A stretch of 64,000 bases of DNA, taken from the NCBI RefSeq assembly GCF_003026815.1, contig NZ_PYOG01000001.1:124001-188000 (forward strand). The letters run 5' to 3'. Shown one piece after another: positions 40,682-56,665 of this stretch. Position numbers and translations under genes: made by a program. The DNA comes from Photobacterium damselae (GTDB taxonomy: Bacteria; Pseudomonadota; Gammaproteobacteria; Enterobacterales; Vibrionaceae). The notes beneath the pieces are model-generated. The model worked only from the letters and a program-made list of their open reading frames with translations. It had not been told where the DNA came from and did not search any database. Within the stretch, counting starts at the first letter, position 1; every line of letters starts with the position of its first letter.

Positions 40682-41173
40682 ATGAATAAAATTTCTCTCT
40701 GGCTCAGTCTATTTCCTCTTCTATTTAGCCTTCAAGCTTATGCTGATGTGCTCACCCCAAATCTCACGATTAAAGGGCACACTGCTGAACAAAAATTTAT
40801 CTCGATCGAACTCAATCCTAATGAGATTAAAACCCAATTTCCCACGTACAAAATAACCACAGAATTACCCTGGATAAATAATTATGCAACTTTTTCAGGA
40901 GCCAGATTAAAAGATATATTAAGCCATTACCAACTATTTGGTAGTCAGGTTCATTTAACGGCTCTCAATGATTATAGCGTTACGATTCCCTATTTAGATA
41001 TTTATCGCTACAACCCAATTATTGCTATTACCCAAAACCAAAAGCCATTAAAAATTCGAAATTATGGCCCTTATTGGTTAATTTACCCCATGTCTAAGTA
41101 TCCAGAACTCAACACGCCAAAATATCATGCTCGTATGATATGGCAGATAAAAACAATACAGGTTGAAAAATAA
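40682..41173 (+). CDS. Secreted molybdopterin-oxidoreductase-like domain protein without cofactor cysteine
   Basis: 163-aa protein with a Sec signal peptide (cleavage after AYA near residue 21). The rest resembles a small sulfite-oxidase/YedY-type molybdopterin-binding domain (LTIKGHTAEQKFISIELN, ATFSGARLKDILSHY, YGPYWLIYPM). It contains no cysteine, so it cannot ligate molybdenum the usual way and is more likely a binding protein. Its stop overlaps the start of a membrane GGDEF protein (TAATG), suggesting a periplasmic sensor partner. Confidence 0.7.
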   Translation: MNKISLWLSLFPLLFSLQAYADVLTPNLTIKGHTAEQKFISIELNPNEIKTQFPTYKITTELPWINNYATFSGARLKDILSHYQLFGSQVHLTALNDYSVTIPYLDIYRYNPIIAITQNQKPLKIRNYGPYWLIYPMSKYPELNTPKYHARMIWQIKTIQVEK

Positions 41174-42297
41174 TGGGACATTTTGTCATAAATTTTAAGC
41201 GGTTATTGTATGGCATAATTACTGTGTTAGTTTTTGCCATTTTTATCAGCGCAAATCATTTTAAACTCACGTCAGAAAATATTTCACGACAACAGAATGA
41301 AGCTATTTGGTACATTCTTGAACTCAATAAAGAATATGGTGAAATAATTTATTTGTTACAAAAATTTGAATTAAACCAAATAGAAAGCCAACAAATCGCC
41401 CTGCAATATGAAGTTTTGTGGAGTCGATATAGTGCGATACTCAGTAACAGTAAAATTAATTACCATAATAATCTGGCAGCATTACTTCATGAATTAGAGC
41501 ACCATTTTAGCTTTCTACAAAGTGTTGATTCACGGATCACACCGGATCATATTGATAATCCAACTCAACTAACACGCGCATTAAAAAATGATTATGAGCG
41601 ACTACAAAAAACCTTTAGTCAAACTCTACAACTTCATGAAGGAACCATCGATAAACAATTAGATGAAATTAATACGCTACAAAACCACTTTCAAGTATTG
41701 CTTGTTGTCACTTTTCTACTCTGCCTAATTGTTATTGTTCTACTCTACTATGAAAGTCTTTATCATCATCAATTAGCAATGCAAGACGCATTAACCGAAA
41801 TCAATAACCGGTTATGGTTAAATAAACAATTAGCTAGCATGGCACAGAAAAAACAGCCTTTTCGATTTTATTTAATTGATCTTGATGGCTTTAAAAAAAT
41901 TAATGATTCGTTAGGGCATCAGGTTGGCGATATTGTATTAAAAACGGTTGCTAAGCGCTTACAACAGTTAGAAGGAAAATCCTGTTTTGTTGCCAGAATG
42001 GGAGGTGATGAGTTTTGCCTTATCTCTACTCAATCAGATAATAATAAATACTTAAATCAACAGATTATTAACTGTATAAGTAAACCAGTCCAATATCAGC
42101 ACGGGTTTTGTCATATTGCTGGAAGTGTCGGTGTTAGTGATTATCCGCAGCAAAGCAATACAATCTATGACTTACTGCAACAAGCAGATTTTGCGATGTA
42201 TGAAGCTAAACAAAAGGGTAAAAATAACATTTTTTTTGCAACAGAACAGAGCAGCCAAACAAAAAATACCCCATCGACTCACAAAATGGAGCAGTAA
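41173..42297 (+). CDS. Membrane GGDEF diguanylate cyclase with periplasmic domain
   Basis: 374-aa protein: transmembrane helix at about 10-28, helical periplasmic region (about 30-172), second helix (about 173-195), then GGDEF domain with an intact GGDEF at 277-281 (ARMGGDEFCLI). It should synthesise c-di-GMP in response to a periplasmic cue, possibly through the molybdopterin-like protein encoded one base upstream. No EAL domain. AT-rich codon use. Confidence 0.9.
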   Translation: MGHFVINFKRLLYGIITVLVFAIFISANHFKLTSENISRQQNEAIWYILELNKEYGEIIYLLQKFELNQIESQQIALQYEVLWSRYSAILSNSKINYHNNLAALLHELEHHFSFLQSVDSRITPDHIDNPTQLTRALKNDYERLQKTFSQTLQLHEGTIDKQLDEINTLQNHFQVLLVVTFLLCLIVIVLLYYESLYHHQLAMQDALTEINNRLWLNKQLASMAQKKQPFRFYLIDLDGFKKINDSLGHQVGDIVLKTVAKRLQQLEGKSCFVARMGGDEFCLISTQSDNNKYLNQQIINCISKPVQYQHGFCHIAGSVGVSDYPQQSNTIYDLLQQADFAMYEAKQKGKNNIFFATEQSSQTKNTPSTHKMEQ

Positions 42298-42348
42298 TTG
42301 CATCAGCACTAAAAATATCAACTAAATCTTGTTATATCAGGTGACGAT

Positions 42349-42546
42349 GTGAGTAGACAGATGGATATAGAGCAGCGATTAGATCAGAAAAGAGCACAAC
42401 TTAATCATATACTGCAACAAATACGATATGCCATTACCGACGAACATACAGAAAAATTGGATGCTTTGTATTCTGAATTGGCTCAGTACCAAGATCAGTT
42501 TGATTTGCTTTATGATGAATTACTTCAAATAAAAAAGCGATACTAA
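42349..42546 (+). CDS. Small coiled-coil protein
   Basis: 65-aa (or 61-aa) Gln/Leu/Asp-rich helical protein, probably a coiled coil. Not recognised. The start is either GTG 42349 (AGGTGA 4 bases upstream) or ATG 42361 (GAG 8 bases upstream). It follows the GGDEF gene by 51 bases and ends in a terminator, so it may be the third gene of that operon. Function unknown. Confidence 0.55.
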   Translation: MSRQMDIEQRLDQKRAQLNHILQQIRYAITDEHTEKLDALYSELAQYQDQFDLLYDELLQIKKRY

Positions 42547-42563
42547 TCAACAGTATCGCTTTA
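42533..42563 (+). terminator. Terminator after the GGDEF operon
   Basis: AAAGCGATACT / AGTATCGCTTT stem with a 7-base loop, followed by AATTTTC. It overlaps the last codons of the small coiled-coil gene. Confidence 0.8.
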
Positions 42564-42574
42564 ATTTTCTTTAC

Positions 42575-42616
42575 CTATCTACTCAAGTCATTTCAAGATA
42601 CAAAATGACTTAAGTA
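42575..42616. repeat. Dispersed repeat copy
   Basis: Self-complementary element with AAGTCATTT / AAATGACTT arms around CAAGATAC, related to the copies at 12919, 34795 and 35891. Located between convergent genes. Confidence 0.55.
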
Positions 42617-42644
42617 TTAACGGATTTCACTAGGTAAAGTCGTC

Positions 42645-43793
42645 TTACATTGCTGCCATGAAGATTTCACAGATCTCTTCATGTGTTGCTTGTTTAGGGT
42701 TAGTAAAACCACAAGCATCTTTTAGAGCGTTATCAGCAAGAATTGCTACGTCTTCTGCTTTTGCGCCCAATTCTTTAATACCCGCTGGGATACCAACATC
42801 TTTTGCAAGAGTAACAATCGCTTCAATCGCAGCTTCAGCACCCTGCTCTGCTGTCATGCCTTCTACATTTACGCCCATCGCTTTTGCCACATCGCGTAGA
42901 CGATCAGCACTAACTTGTGCGTTATAACGCTGAACATGTGGTAATAGAATAGCGTTACATACACCATGAGGTAAATCATAGAAGCCACCTAGCTGGTGTG
43001 CCATCGCGTGTACATAACCTAATGATGCGTTGTTAAATGCCATACCAGCCATAAACTGAGCATAGGCCATTTGTTCACGAGCATGCAGGTTTTGGCCGTC
43101 TTTAACTGCAGTGCGAAGATTCTCTTGAATTAACTCAATAGCTTTAATTGCAACAGCATCTGTTACTGGTGTTGCAGCAATAGATACGTACGCTTCGATA
43201 GCGTGAGTCAGTGCGTCCATACCTGTTGCAGCAGTTAATGAAGCAGGCTTAGCTAACATAAGCTTTGGATCGTTAACAGACATAAGTGGCGTAGTGTGCT
43301 TATCTACAATCGCCATCTTAATGTGACGCGCTTCGTCTGTAATAATGCAAAAACGGGTCATTTCAGATGCCGTACCCGCAGTTGTATTAATCGCAATCAG
43401 TGGCATCTGAGGTTTTTCAGAACGGTCAACACCTTCGTAGTCAGCAACTTGACCACCATTAGCCGCAACTAGTGCAATACCTTTTGCGCAGTCGTGTGGA
43501 GAACCACCACCAAGAGAGATAACAAAGTCACATTGGTTGTCTTTCAGTAGCGCAAGACCTGCTTCTACGTTGCCAATAGTTGGGTTTGGTTGTGTACCAT
43601 CAAAAACAACAGATTCAACGCCACGCTCAGCCAAAAGATCAGCAACTTGCTTCACCATACCAATTTGACTAAGAATTTTATCAGTAACGATTAAGGCTTT
43701 CTTAAAACCGTGTGCTTTAATAGCATCAGCCGCATCCGTTAAACAATCGGCACCCATGTAGTTTACTGTAGGGATAAAAAATGCACTAGCCAT
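42645..43793 (-). CDS. yiaY: Iron-containing alcohol dehydrogenase (YiaY-like)
   Basis: 382-aa group III alcohol dehydrogenase. NAD-binding [14 protein letters not shown]; iron ligands Asp in [13 protein letters not shown] and His residues in [12 protein letters not shown] and DLPHGVCNA. Very close to E. coli YiaY (383 aa) along its length, and more distantly to FucO and DhaT. It probably interconverts a short-chain alcohol and aldehyde with NAD. An FNR-like site lies about 150 bp upstream, which would fit anaerobic use. Confidence 0.92.
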   Translation of the reverse strand: MASAFFIPTVNYMGADCLTDAADAIKAHGFKKALIVTDKILSQIGMVKQVADLLAERGVESVVFDGTQPNPTIGNVEAGLALLKDNQCDFVISLGGGSPHDCAKGIALVAANGGQVADYEGVDRSEKPQMPLIAINTTAGTASEMTRFCIITDEARHIKMAIVDKHTTPLMSVNDPKLMLAKPASLTAATGMDALTHAIEAYVSIAATPVTDAVAIKAIELIQENLRTAVKDGQNLHAREQMAYAQFMAGMAFNNASLGYVHAMAHQLGGFYDLPHGVCNAILLPHVQRYNAQVSADRLRDVAKAMGVNVEGMTAEQGAEAAIEAIVTLAKDVGIPAGIKELGAKAEDVAILADNALKDACGFTNPKQATHEEICEIFMAAM

Positions 43794-44216
43794 ACTATAT
43801 TTCCTTATTTTTCAAAAACTCATTACCTAAACTTTCTCAGTCTTAACAATAAGAGGCAATAAAAAGCAGAGGTTAATGGGTTTTCTTTTTTTGCGATTAT
43901 TCCAAACGAACATAGTTGTACCACCAAGTGAATGTGCGTCAAATTGATCTCAAACAAGTTATGAAAAAAGATTGATGAATTTGAAATGGAAATATGAATT
44001 AGATCACTATTCTTCATATTTTATATTTATTATTGTTTACCACCAGAAACATACTGTTATTTATCAGGCAAAATTTGTTCATAAAACCATCTGAATTTGC
44101 TTTTTTTACTGGCTTTAAAAAATGAGAAGCCTGTCGCATTATTGATCCAACCGCCTTAAGTTTTTTTATTTCATGCCGTGAATTAAGTTATCGCTCATCA
44201 CATAACAAGCACTGCT
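43794..44216. other. Non-coding region between yiaY-like gene and chemoreceptor
   Basis: About 420 AT-rich bases with promoters for both divergent genes. One FNR-like site is noted separately. No gene or RNA is recognised. Confidence 0.4.
43944..43957. promoter_or_regulatory. FNR-like site upstream of alcohol dehydrogenase
   Basis: TTGATCTCAAACAA matches TTGAT-N4-ATCAA with one mismatch. Its distance from the gene is plausible for an activator site only if the promoter lies between. Confidence 0.35.
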
Positions 44217-45842
44217 ATGAAATTAAAAACACAAGCTTACGTCTTAGCCCTCATTACATTGGTGGGCTTTTTAGCACTTACGGCAACTGGATTATGGACG
44301 CTTCGCGTAGCCAGTAATTTAGATAATAAGTCGCGTGTTACTGAGATTTTCACCTCGACCTATAACATGCTGACCGAAATTGAAAAAATGGTTCAGGATG
44401 GCGTATTACCAGAAACAACGGCCAAGGAAATGGCAACTCGTATGCTGCGTAATAACATATATAAAGATAATGAATATGTTTATGTTGCTGACAATAATAT
44501 GATTTTTATTGCGGCCCCTCTTGACCCTCAACTTCATGGCACCAGTTTTAACGATTTTAAAACCAGTGATGGGGATAGCGTTGGTCAATTGATCCAACAG
44601 AAATTGGCAGGACGTACTGGTCAGTTAATTGAGTACACTTGGGATCAGCGCCAACCCGATGGCTCTGTAGAAGAGAAACTGTCTATTGCAGAAAAAACAC
44701 ACGTTTGGGGCTGGGTTGTCGGTACAGGTATTGGGTTTAATGAGGTTAATGCCCGCTTCTGGTCAACAGCACAGTTTCAGTTACTCCTATGTTTAGCCAT
44801 TGCAGGCAGTATCCTTGCTCTCCTAATCTTCTCAGTACGTCGTATTATTGCTTTAGTTGGCGGTGAACCTGTCGAAGTTTGCGCCGCAGTTCAAGCGGTG
44901 GCAAATGGTGAAATCCAGACATATTTTGCTGAAAGTGCTCCACAAGGCAGTATTTACCATGCGGTGCAAAATATGAGTCTCTCTTTAGCACAATTGGTCA
45001 ATAACCTAGAGCAGTCTATCTCTGGGCTACGTAAAGAGTTGGCTGATGTTGAAAGTTTCTCCGATGGTATTAATCAGCTCACCAATGAGCAGCAGCAATC
45101 CACCTCTATGATTGCAACAGCGGTCACCGAAATGGTTTCATCTGCGCAAAATGTCTCTGATTCAGCCAGCGACACAGCACGTTATACTGATGAAGCAGAT
45201 AGCCAAAGCAAACAGACTCAACACACTCTTTATGCCACGGTTGAAAATGTTCAAGGCTTAGCAACTCAACTTGGTATGGCGAGTAAAGCCGTTGAAGATC
45301 TGGATCAAGATGTCAATAATATCGTCAAGATCTTAGATGTGATTGGTGGCATTGCAGAGCAAACAAATCTACTGGCTCTCAATGCGGCCATTGAAGCGGC
45401 TCGTGCGGGTGAACAAGGCCGTGGTTTTGCCGTGGTTGCCGATGAAGTCCGTAATCTGGCAGGTCGAACTAAAGATAGCACCATTGAAATTCAACAGATG
45501 ATCACTAATCTGCAAAATGGCTCTCGCAATGCAATTGAAACCATGGGAATGTGCGCAGAAACCAGTCGTAAAACCGAAGATGAATCCCAATCAGCAGCAG
45601 TGGCGTTAGAGCAGATAGTCATTGCACTTGAATCTATTTCAGCAATGAGCCAACAGATCGCAACGGCTGCAGCAGAGCAAACTCAAGTTAGTAATGATAT
45701 TGCGCACCGTATCCATCTGATTGAAGATAATAGCAATCAGCTAAACCATGCGGTTAATGAGAGCAATAACAGTACACAGAAGCTATCAACTCTAGCGAAT
45801 GAACTGGAAACTTGGGCTCATAAATTTAAGGTCAAAAGCTAA
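44217..45842 (+). CDS. Methyl-accepting chemotaxis protein with Cache domain
   Basis: 541-aa chemoreceptor. Transmembrane helix at about 7-28, periplasmic single-Cache (sCache_2-like) domain (about 40-185; [30 protein letters not shown]), second helix at about 190-208, then the signalling domain. The hairpin tip [30 protein letters not shown] is canonical (split here: positions about 386-415). sCache_2 receptors often sense small carboxylates; the ligand here is unknown. Terminator follows. Confidence 0.93.
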   Translation: MKLKTQAYVLALITLVGFLALTATGLWTLRVASNLDNKSRVTEIFTSTYNMLTEIEKMVQDGVLPETTAKEMATRMLRNNIYKDNEYVYVADNNMIFIAAPLDPQLHGTSFNDFKTSDGDSVGQLIQQKLAGRTGQLIEYTWDQRQPDGSVEEKLSIAEKTHVWGWVVGTGIGFNEVNARFWSTAQFQLLLCLAIAGSILALLIFSVRRIIALVGGEPVEVCAAVQAVANGEIQTYFAESAPQGSIYHAVQNMSLSLAQLVNNLEQSISGLRKELADVESFSDGINQLTNEQQQSTSMIATAVTEMVSSAQNVSDSASDTARYTDEADSQSKQTQHTLYATVENVQGLATQLGMASKAVEDLDQDVNNIVKILDVIGGIAEQTNLLALNAAIEAARAGEQGRGFAVVADEVRNLAGRTKDSTIEIQQMITNLQNGSRNAIETMGMCAETSRKTEDESQSAAVALEQIVIALESISAMSQQIATAAAEQTQVSNDIAHRIHLIEDNSNQLNHAVNESNNSTQKLSTLANELETWAHKFKVKS

Positions 45843-45870
45843 AACATAAAAGACAAAAGCTTTAGATATT

Positions 45871-45910
45871 AAAAGGCCGCTAGATGATTGCTTATTTAGC
45901 GGCCTTTAAA
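45871..45910. terminator. Bidirectional terminator
   Basis: AAAGGCCGCTA / TAGCGGCCTTT stem between the chemoreceptor and the convergent ygjH gene. Confidence 0.85.
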
Positions 45911-45945
45911 ATAATGGCTAATACTAGTAATGACGATGGGTCAAA

Positions 45946-46306
<361 letters not shown>

Positions 46307-46521
46307 AAGGTTAAGCGTAGCGAATTAGAAACACAAGTGCGCCAGATCTCATTTCACACAACAAGTTTATGTCTTAATAGTGTGCCATGTCTGAACTACA
46401 TAAATTATACGCATAGTGTGTTACTTAGACTCATCAATCCCCTTATTCTGGTTATTCAGGCCATCATTCTGTTTACAGTTTATTATCAGCTTTGTTGCTA
46501 ACTTCCAACACTGATCTCAAA

Positions 46522-46533
46522 GTTTTACTAAAA
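46522..46533. promoter_or_regulatory. EbgR-type half-site upstream of ebgR
   Basis: GTTTTACTAAAA, equal to one arm of the palindromes at 46289 and 47807; about 80 bp upstream of ebgR, suggesting autoregulation. Confidence 0.45.
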
Positions 46534-46610
46534 ATTTGTTTCGCACATAGATTGGCGTTTACAATATCTGCTAACATTTTGAAATTATGAACTTTGCCAG
46601 TGGGAAATAG

Positions 46611-47600
<990 letters not shown>

Positions 47601-47639
47601 TTAATAAGTAAAGAATTTAAATACTTCCCCTTATTTTAT

Positions 47640-47669
47640 AAAGCACTGAAACTCTTCAGTGCTTTTTCT
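47640..47669 (+). terminator. ebgR terminator
   Basis: AAAGCACTGAA / TTCAGTGCTTT stem with a 4-base loop and T-rich tail. Confidence 0.9.
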
Positions 47670-47781
47670 TTATTAATCCACAACGCTGAGTTTTATCTCC
47701 TACGTTTTTTTCACTTCGAATAGAATTCTACCGCGATCACATCTTGAAATTGTTCCCCCGTTTAAAACGTGACCAAGTTAA

Positions 47782-47825
47782 AGTAAAACGTTTTCACTAG
47801 TTTATTTTAGTAAAAGTTTTACTAA
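47782..47825. promoter_or_regulatory. Two operators in front of ebgA
   Basis: An imperfect LacI-family site AGTAAAACGTTTTCACT (47782-47798) and a perfect palindrome TTAGTAAAAGTTTTACTAA (47807-47825), about 85-125 bp upstream of the ebgA start. The half-sites match those near ebgR. Confidence 0.7.
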
Positions 47826-47891
47826 TATCTATCCTCAGATAACACATCAAGTTTTTATTCATAGTACGTCGGCACGGTGACACACCAATAA

Positions 47892-51468
<3,577 letters not shown>

Positions 51469-51497
51469 CCACGTAAGACATTGCAATAAATAAAAAA

Positions 51498-51529
51498 GAA
51501 GGACTGCAGTTACGGCTGTAAGTCCTTCA
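51498..51529 (+). terminator. Hairpin between ebgC and first ygjI-like gene
   Basis: GAAGGACT / AGTCCTTC stem extended by GCAG / CTGT. No T-run follows, so it may be an RNA-processing or partial terminator that lowers transporter expression. Confidence 0.45.
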
Positions 51530-51551
51530 TAAAACCTACACCTACATATAA

Positions 51552-53018
<1,467 letters not shown>

Positions 53019-53139
53019 TCCACTAACTTGCAGAGAGAGCTTTGATGTTCTCTCTGCTTCTTTGCCGTTTTGCGATATCCAAATTTCTTTATCGTTCTGG
53101 GATCGAGCTAAGGGAACTTGGATATAACAAAACCAATAA

Positions 53140-54606
<1,467 letters not shown>

Positions 54607-54634
54607 CCGTTTTACAGCGCGAATCTTGAAATAA

Positions 54635-54691
54635 TAAAGCCCAGTTATCTTATGAACTCATGGAGAGTGAATAAGTGACTGGGCTTTTTTG
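54635..54691 (+). terminator. Terminator after the ebg-transporter locus
   Basis: AAAGCCCAGT / ACTGGGCTTT with an inner CTTAT / AATAAG pairing, followed by TTTTTT. Confidence 0.9.
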
Positions 54692-54754
54692 CTTATTGCA
54701 CACTTTTAGACCAAAATGCTGATATGAGATTTTGACACAACCAGAGATAATATT

Positions 54755-55048
54755 ATGGTGACTACCTTACATCGCATTACCGCTAGAGTTGATATTGAAA
54801 CACAAGATTTACTGACAAAAACTACTGCGATATCTGGCATGTCGAGTATTAACTCGTTTGTTATAAGTGCTGCAATTGAAAAAGCGAAAAAAGTTATCGA
54901 GCATGAACAAACTTTAAAACTGAGCCAAGTTGATGCTACGTTGCTGATGAACGCTTTAGACCGCCCAGCACTACAAAATTCAAAACTAAAAGCGGCCGCT
55001 ACACGATACGGGAAAAAACTTAATGATGAATACGGTACTTCTCGATAA
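54755..55048 (+). CDS. DUF1778 (TacA-like) antitoxin
   Basis: 97-aa ribbon-helix-helix antitoxin of the DUF1778 family (HRITARVDIETQDLL, SINSFVISAAIEKA). TacA-type antitoxins bind their operator and neutralise a GNAT acetyltransferase toxin that modifies aminoacyl-tRNA. The next gene overlaps its end by 26 bases, as normal for tacAT, but is truncated. Strand is opposite to the integron cassette genes, so it is either a reversed cassette or chromosomal DNA beyond the array. Confidence 0.8.
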   Translation: MVTTLHRITARVDIETQDLLTKTTAISGMSSINSFVISAAIEKAKKVIEHEQTLKLSQVDATLLMNALDRPALQNSKLKAAATRYGKKLNDEYGTSR

Positions 55049-55151
55049 AGCTAAGCACGATGTAAACCGATTCAACTATGGCATCGAAACTCTCAATAAT
55101 TACTTAAAAGTGATGGCGAGTCAGCAGCCAAGAAAGATAACATTTTCATAA
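55023..55151 (+). pseudogene. Truncated TacT-like GNAT toxin
   Basis: 42-codon remnant beginning MMNTVLLDKAKHDVNRF, matching the N-terminus of GNAT toxins (NYLKVMASQQ). It then runs out of frame and stops: a one-base shift near 55128 would restore K-K-D-N but only for a few codons. Most of the acetyltransferase domain (~120 residues) is missing. The antitoxin reading frame remains intact, leaving an orphan antitoxin. Confidence 0.65.
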
Positions 55152-55459
55152 AATACAGATGCTATAGCAGCACATGGTTCTAACCGATTTTATATTTCTT
55201 GTAACCACAAATTGCAGAACATGTCTGCATAATCGTAAATGCTTAGCTTAGCACATAGAAAAATTGGTCAATAACTGACATGAGAGTGTGTTCAAGCGTC
55301 TCAGGCTAAATGATTTTTGGACAAAAGCGAGTTACGCACTTTGCTCTATTTTGGCTGGTAAGTATTAGGAAAAGTAGGGATAACGCCGAAGATAAGGTGC
55401 GCCACGATCAACTTACCAAGCGCACCGGACTCCATACCAAAACCGCCGAGTGTAAAGCG
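55152..55459. other. Non-coding remnant between toxin fragment and last cassette gene
   Basis: No ORF. Near 55383-55440 there is a 7-bp inverted repeat (GGTGCGC / GCGCACC) and a GGCGTTATCC motif resembling an attC R' box on the minus strand, but the expected R'' partner is absent. It looks like the scarred end of the array. Confidence 0.35.
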
Positions 55460-56638
55460 TCACCTTGATGTTTTTGTTATATTTTGAAGTTTCCCCAGAT
55501 CATCAAAGTACATTTTTGGAGTCCAACCCTTAGTTAGCCCAGATAAAACGAACTCATCGAGCATATCTAGTGCAATATCAGCTGCAGGTTCTAATAATTT
55601 TAATGCGCCTGCGCCACCAACAGCACCTCCAGGACCAGCAATCGCCCCACCAATGACACCTCCGATAGCAGTCATTGCTATAGATTTTGTTAATTTTCCT
55701 TTCTTAGTTTCAAAGAAACCTTTGGAATTAACTATTGAGTCAATATAGCTTTTCGTTATATCCTGATCTGTACATGAATTATCTGATAACCATTTCCTGA
55801 ACTTTTTTGAATTATTCTTATTCCGGATTTTAATTAACTTATCAAAAGGTTTTTCAAGTTGATTATAAATTGAGGCAGCATTAGGTATATTTTCTACTTT
55901 TGATAACACATTATAGTTATTTAAAACCTTTTTAGACTTGTTTATTTTATCAACTGACTCGTTAAAAATATTATAAAACTCAAAGTTATCGTAAGTTGAT
56001 ATATTATTATTTATAAGATAAGAATAAAGCAGTATTTCACTTGCACAACTGCATAATTTTTCTCGACCACTTTTATTTAGATCAATATATGATGATAACT
56101 CTGGGTCTAAGCCATAAATTTTCAGCTTACCTGAATTATAACTGGACTTTGCTAATTGGACTGACTTTGCTGATAGATTAGAGTCTAGTATCGTATACTT
56201 ATCTCTAGTTTTTCGTATCAAATTCTTTTTTGAGGATGTCCGTAAAGGTTTCGCTAACCACCCAAAACCTAAACTCAGCGACTCTTCTGGATCAGAGTGA
56301 GCTGGCGATGTTAGTGTTCCTGATTGGAGAGGCTCAACTCCTTTTATCTCATCAACCATATACGTAACCATATGGTTCCATAGAACAAAATTAATTGCAT
56401 CTTGCTCTAATAATGCCTCGACTCCTTTCACACCAAACTTATTAATCAATATTATAAGAGGAATATTTGCACCATATACTTTGAAACTAACTCGATCAAA
56501 GAGCATGGATTGCTCAAAATTTGATTGGTTAGTCTTCTCTGTATCCCTTAAAAAAGACCAAGGTGATGGTTCAGGCACATTTTCTTTTTTAACCAGATAT
56601 GTCTGGCAATATTCATTTAAATCACTTTGAAAGACCAT
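55460..56638 (-). CDS. Cassette-encoded 392-aa protein of unknown function
   Basis: Not recognised. Residues 1-310 are soluble, lysine- and asparagine-rich, with AT-rich codons unlike the chromosome to the left. Residues about 320-355 form a glycine-rich hydrophobic segment (AMTAIGGVIGGAIAGPGGA) able to span a membrane, followed by a short amphipathic tail. Such C-terminal membrane modules occur in several phage-defence and toxin-like proteins; a similar role here is inference. The IS1182-like element lies 27 bp upstream of the start and cuts it off from the attI-proximal promoter. Reconstruction without the element joins attC and gene start directly, as expected for a cassette. Confidence 0.7.
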   Translation of the reverse strand: MVFQSDLNEYCQTYLVKKENVPEPSPWSFLRDTEKTNQSNFEQSMLFDRVSFKVYGANIPLIILINKFGVKGVEALLEQDAINFVLWNHMVTYMVDEIKGVEPLQSGTLTSPAHSDPEESLSLGFGWLAKPLRTSSKKNLIRKTRDKYTILDSNLSAKSVQLAKSSYNSGKLKIYGLDPELSSYIDLNKSGREKLCSCASEILLYSYLINNNISTYDNFEFYNIFNESVDKINKSKKVLNNYNVLSKVENIPNAASIYNQLEKPFDKLIKIRNKNNSKKFRKWLSDNSCTDQDITKSYIDSIVNSKGFFETKKGKLTKSIAMTAIGGVIGGAIAGPGGAVGGAGALKLLEPAADIALDMLDEFVLSGLTKGWTPKMYFDDLGKLQNITKTSR

Positions 56639-56665
56639 ATAACCTCGATAAAAATATAACGAGCC

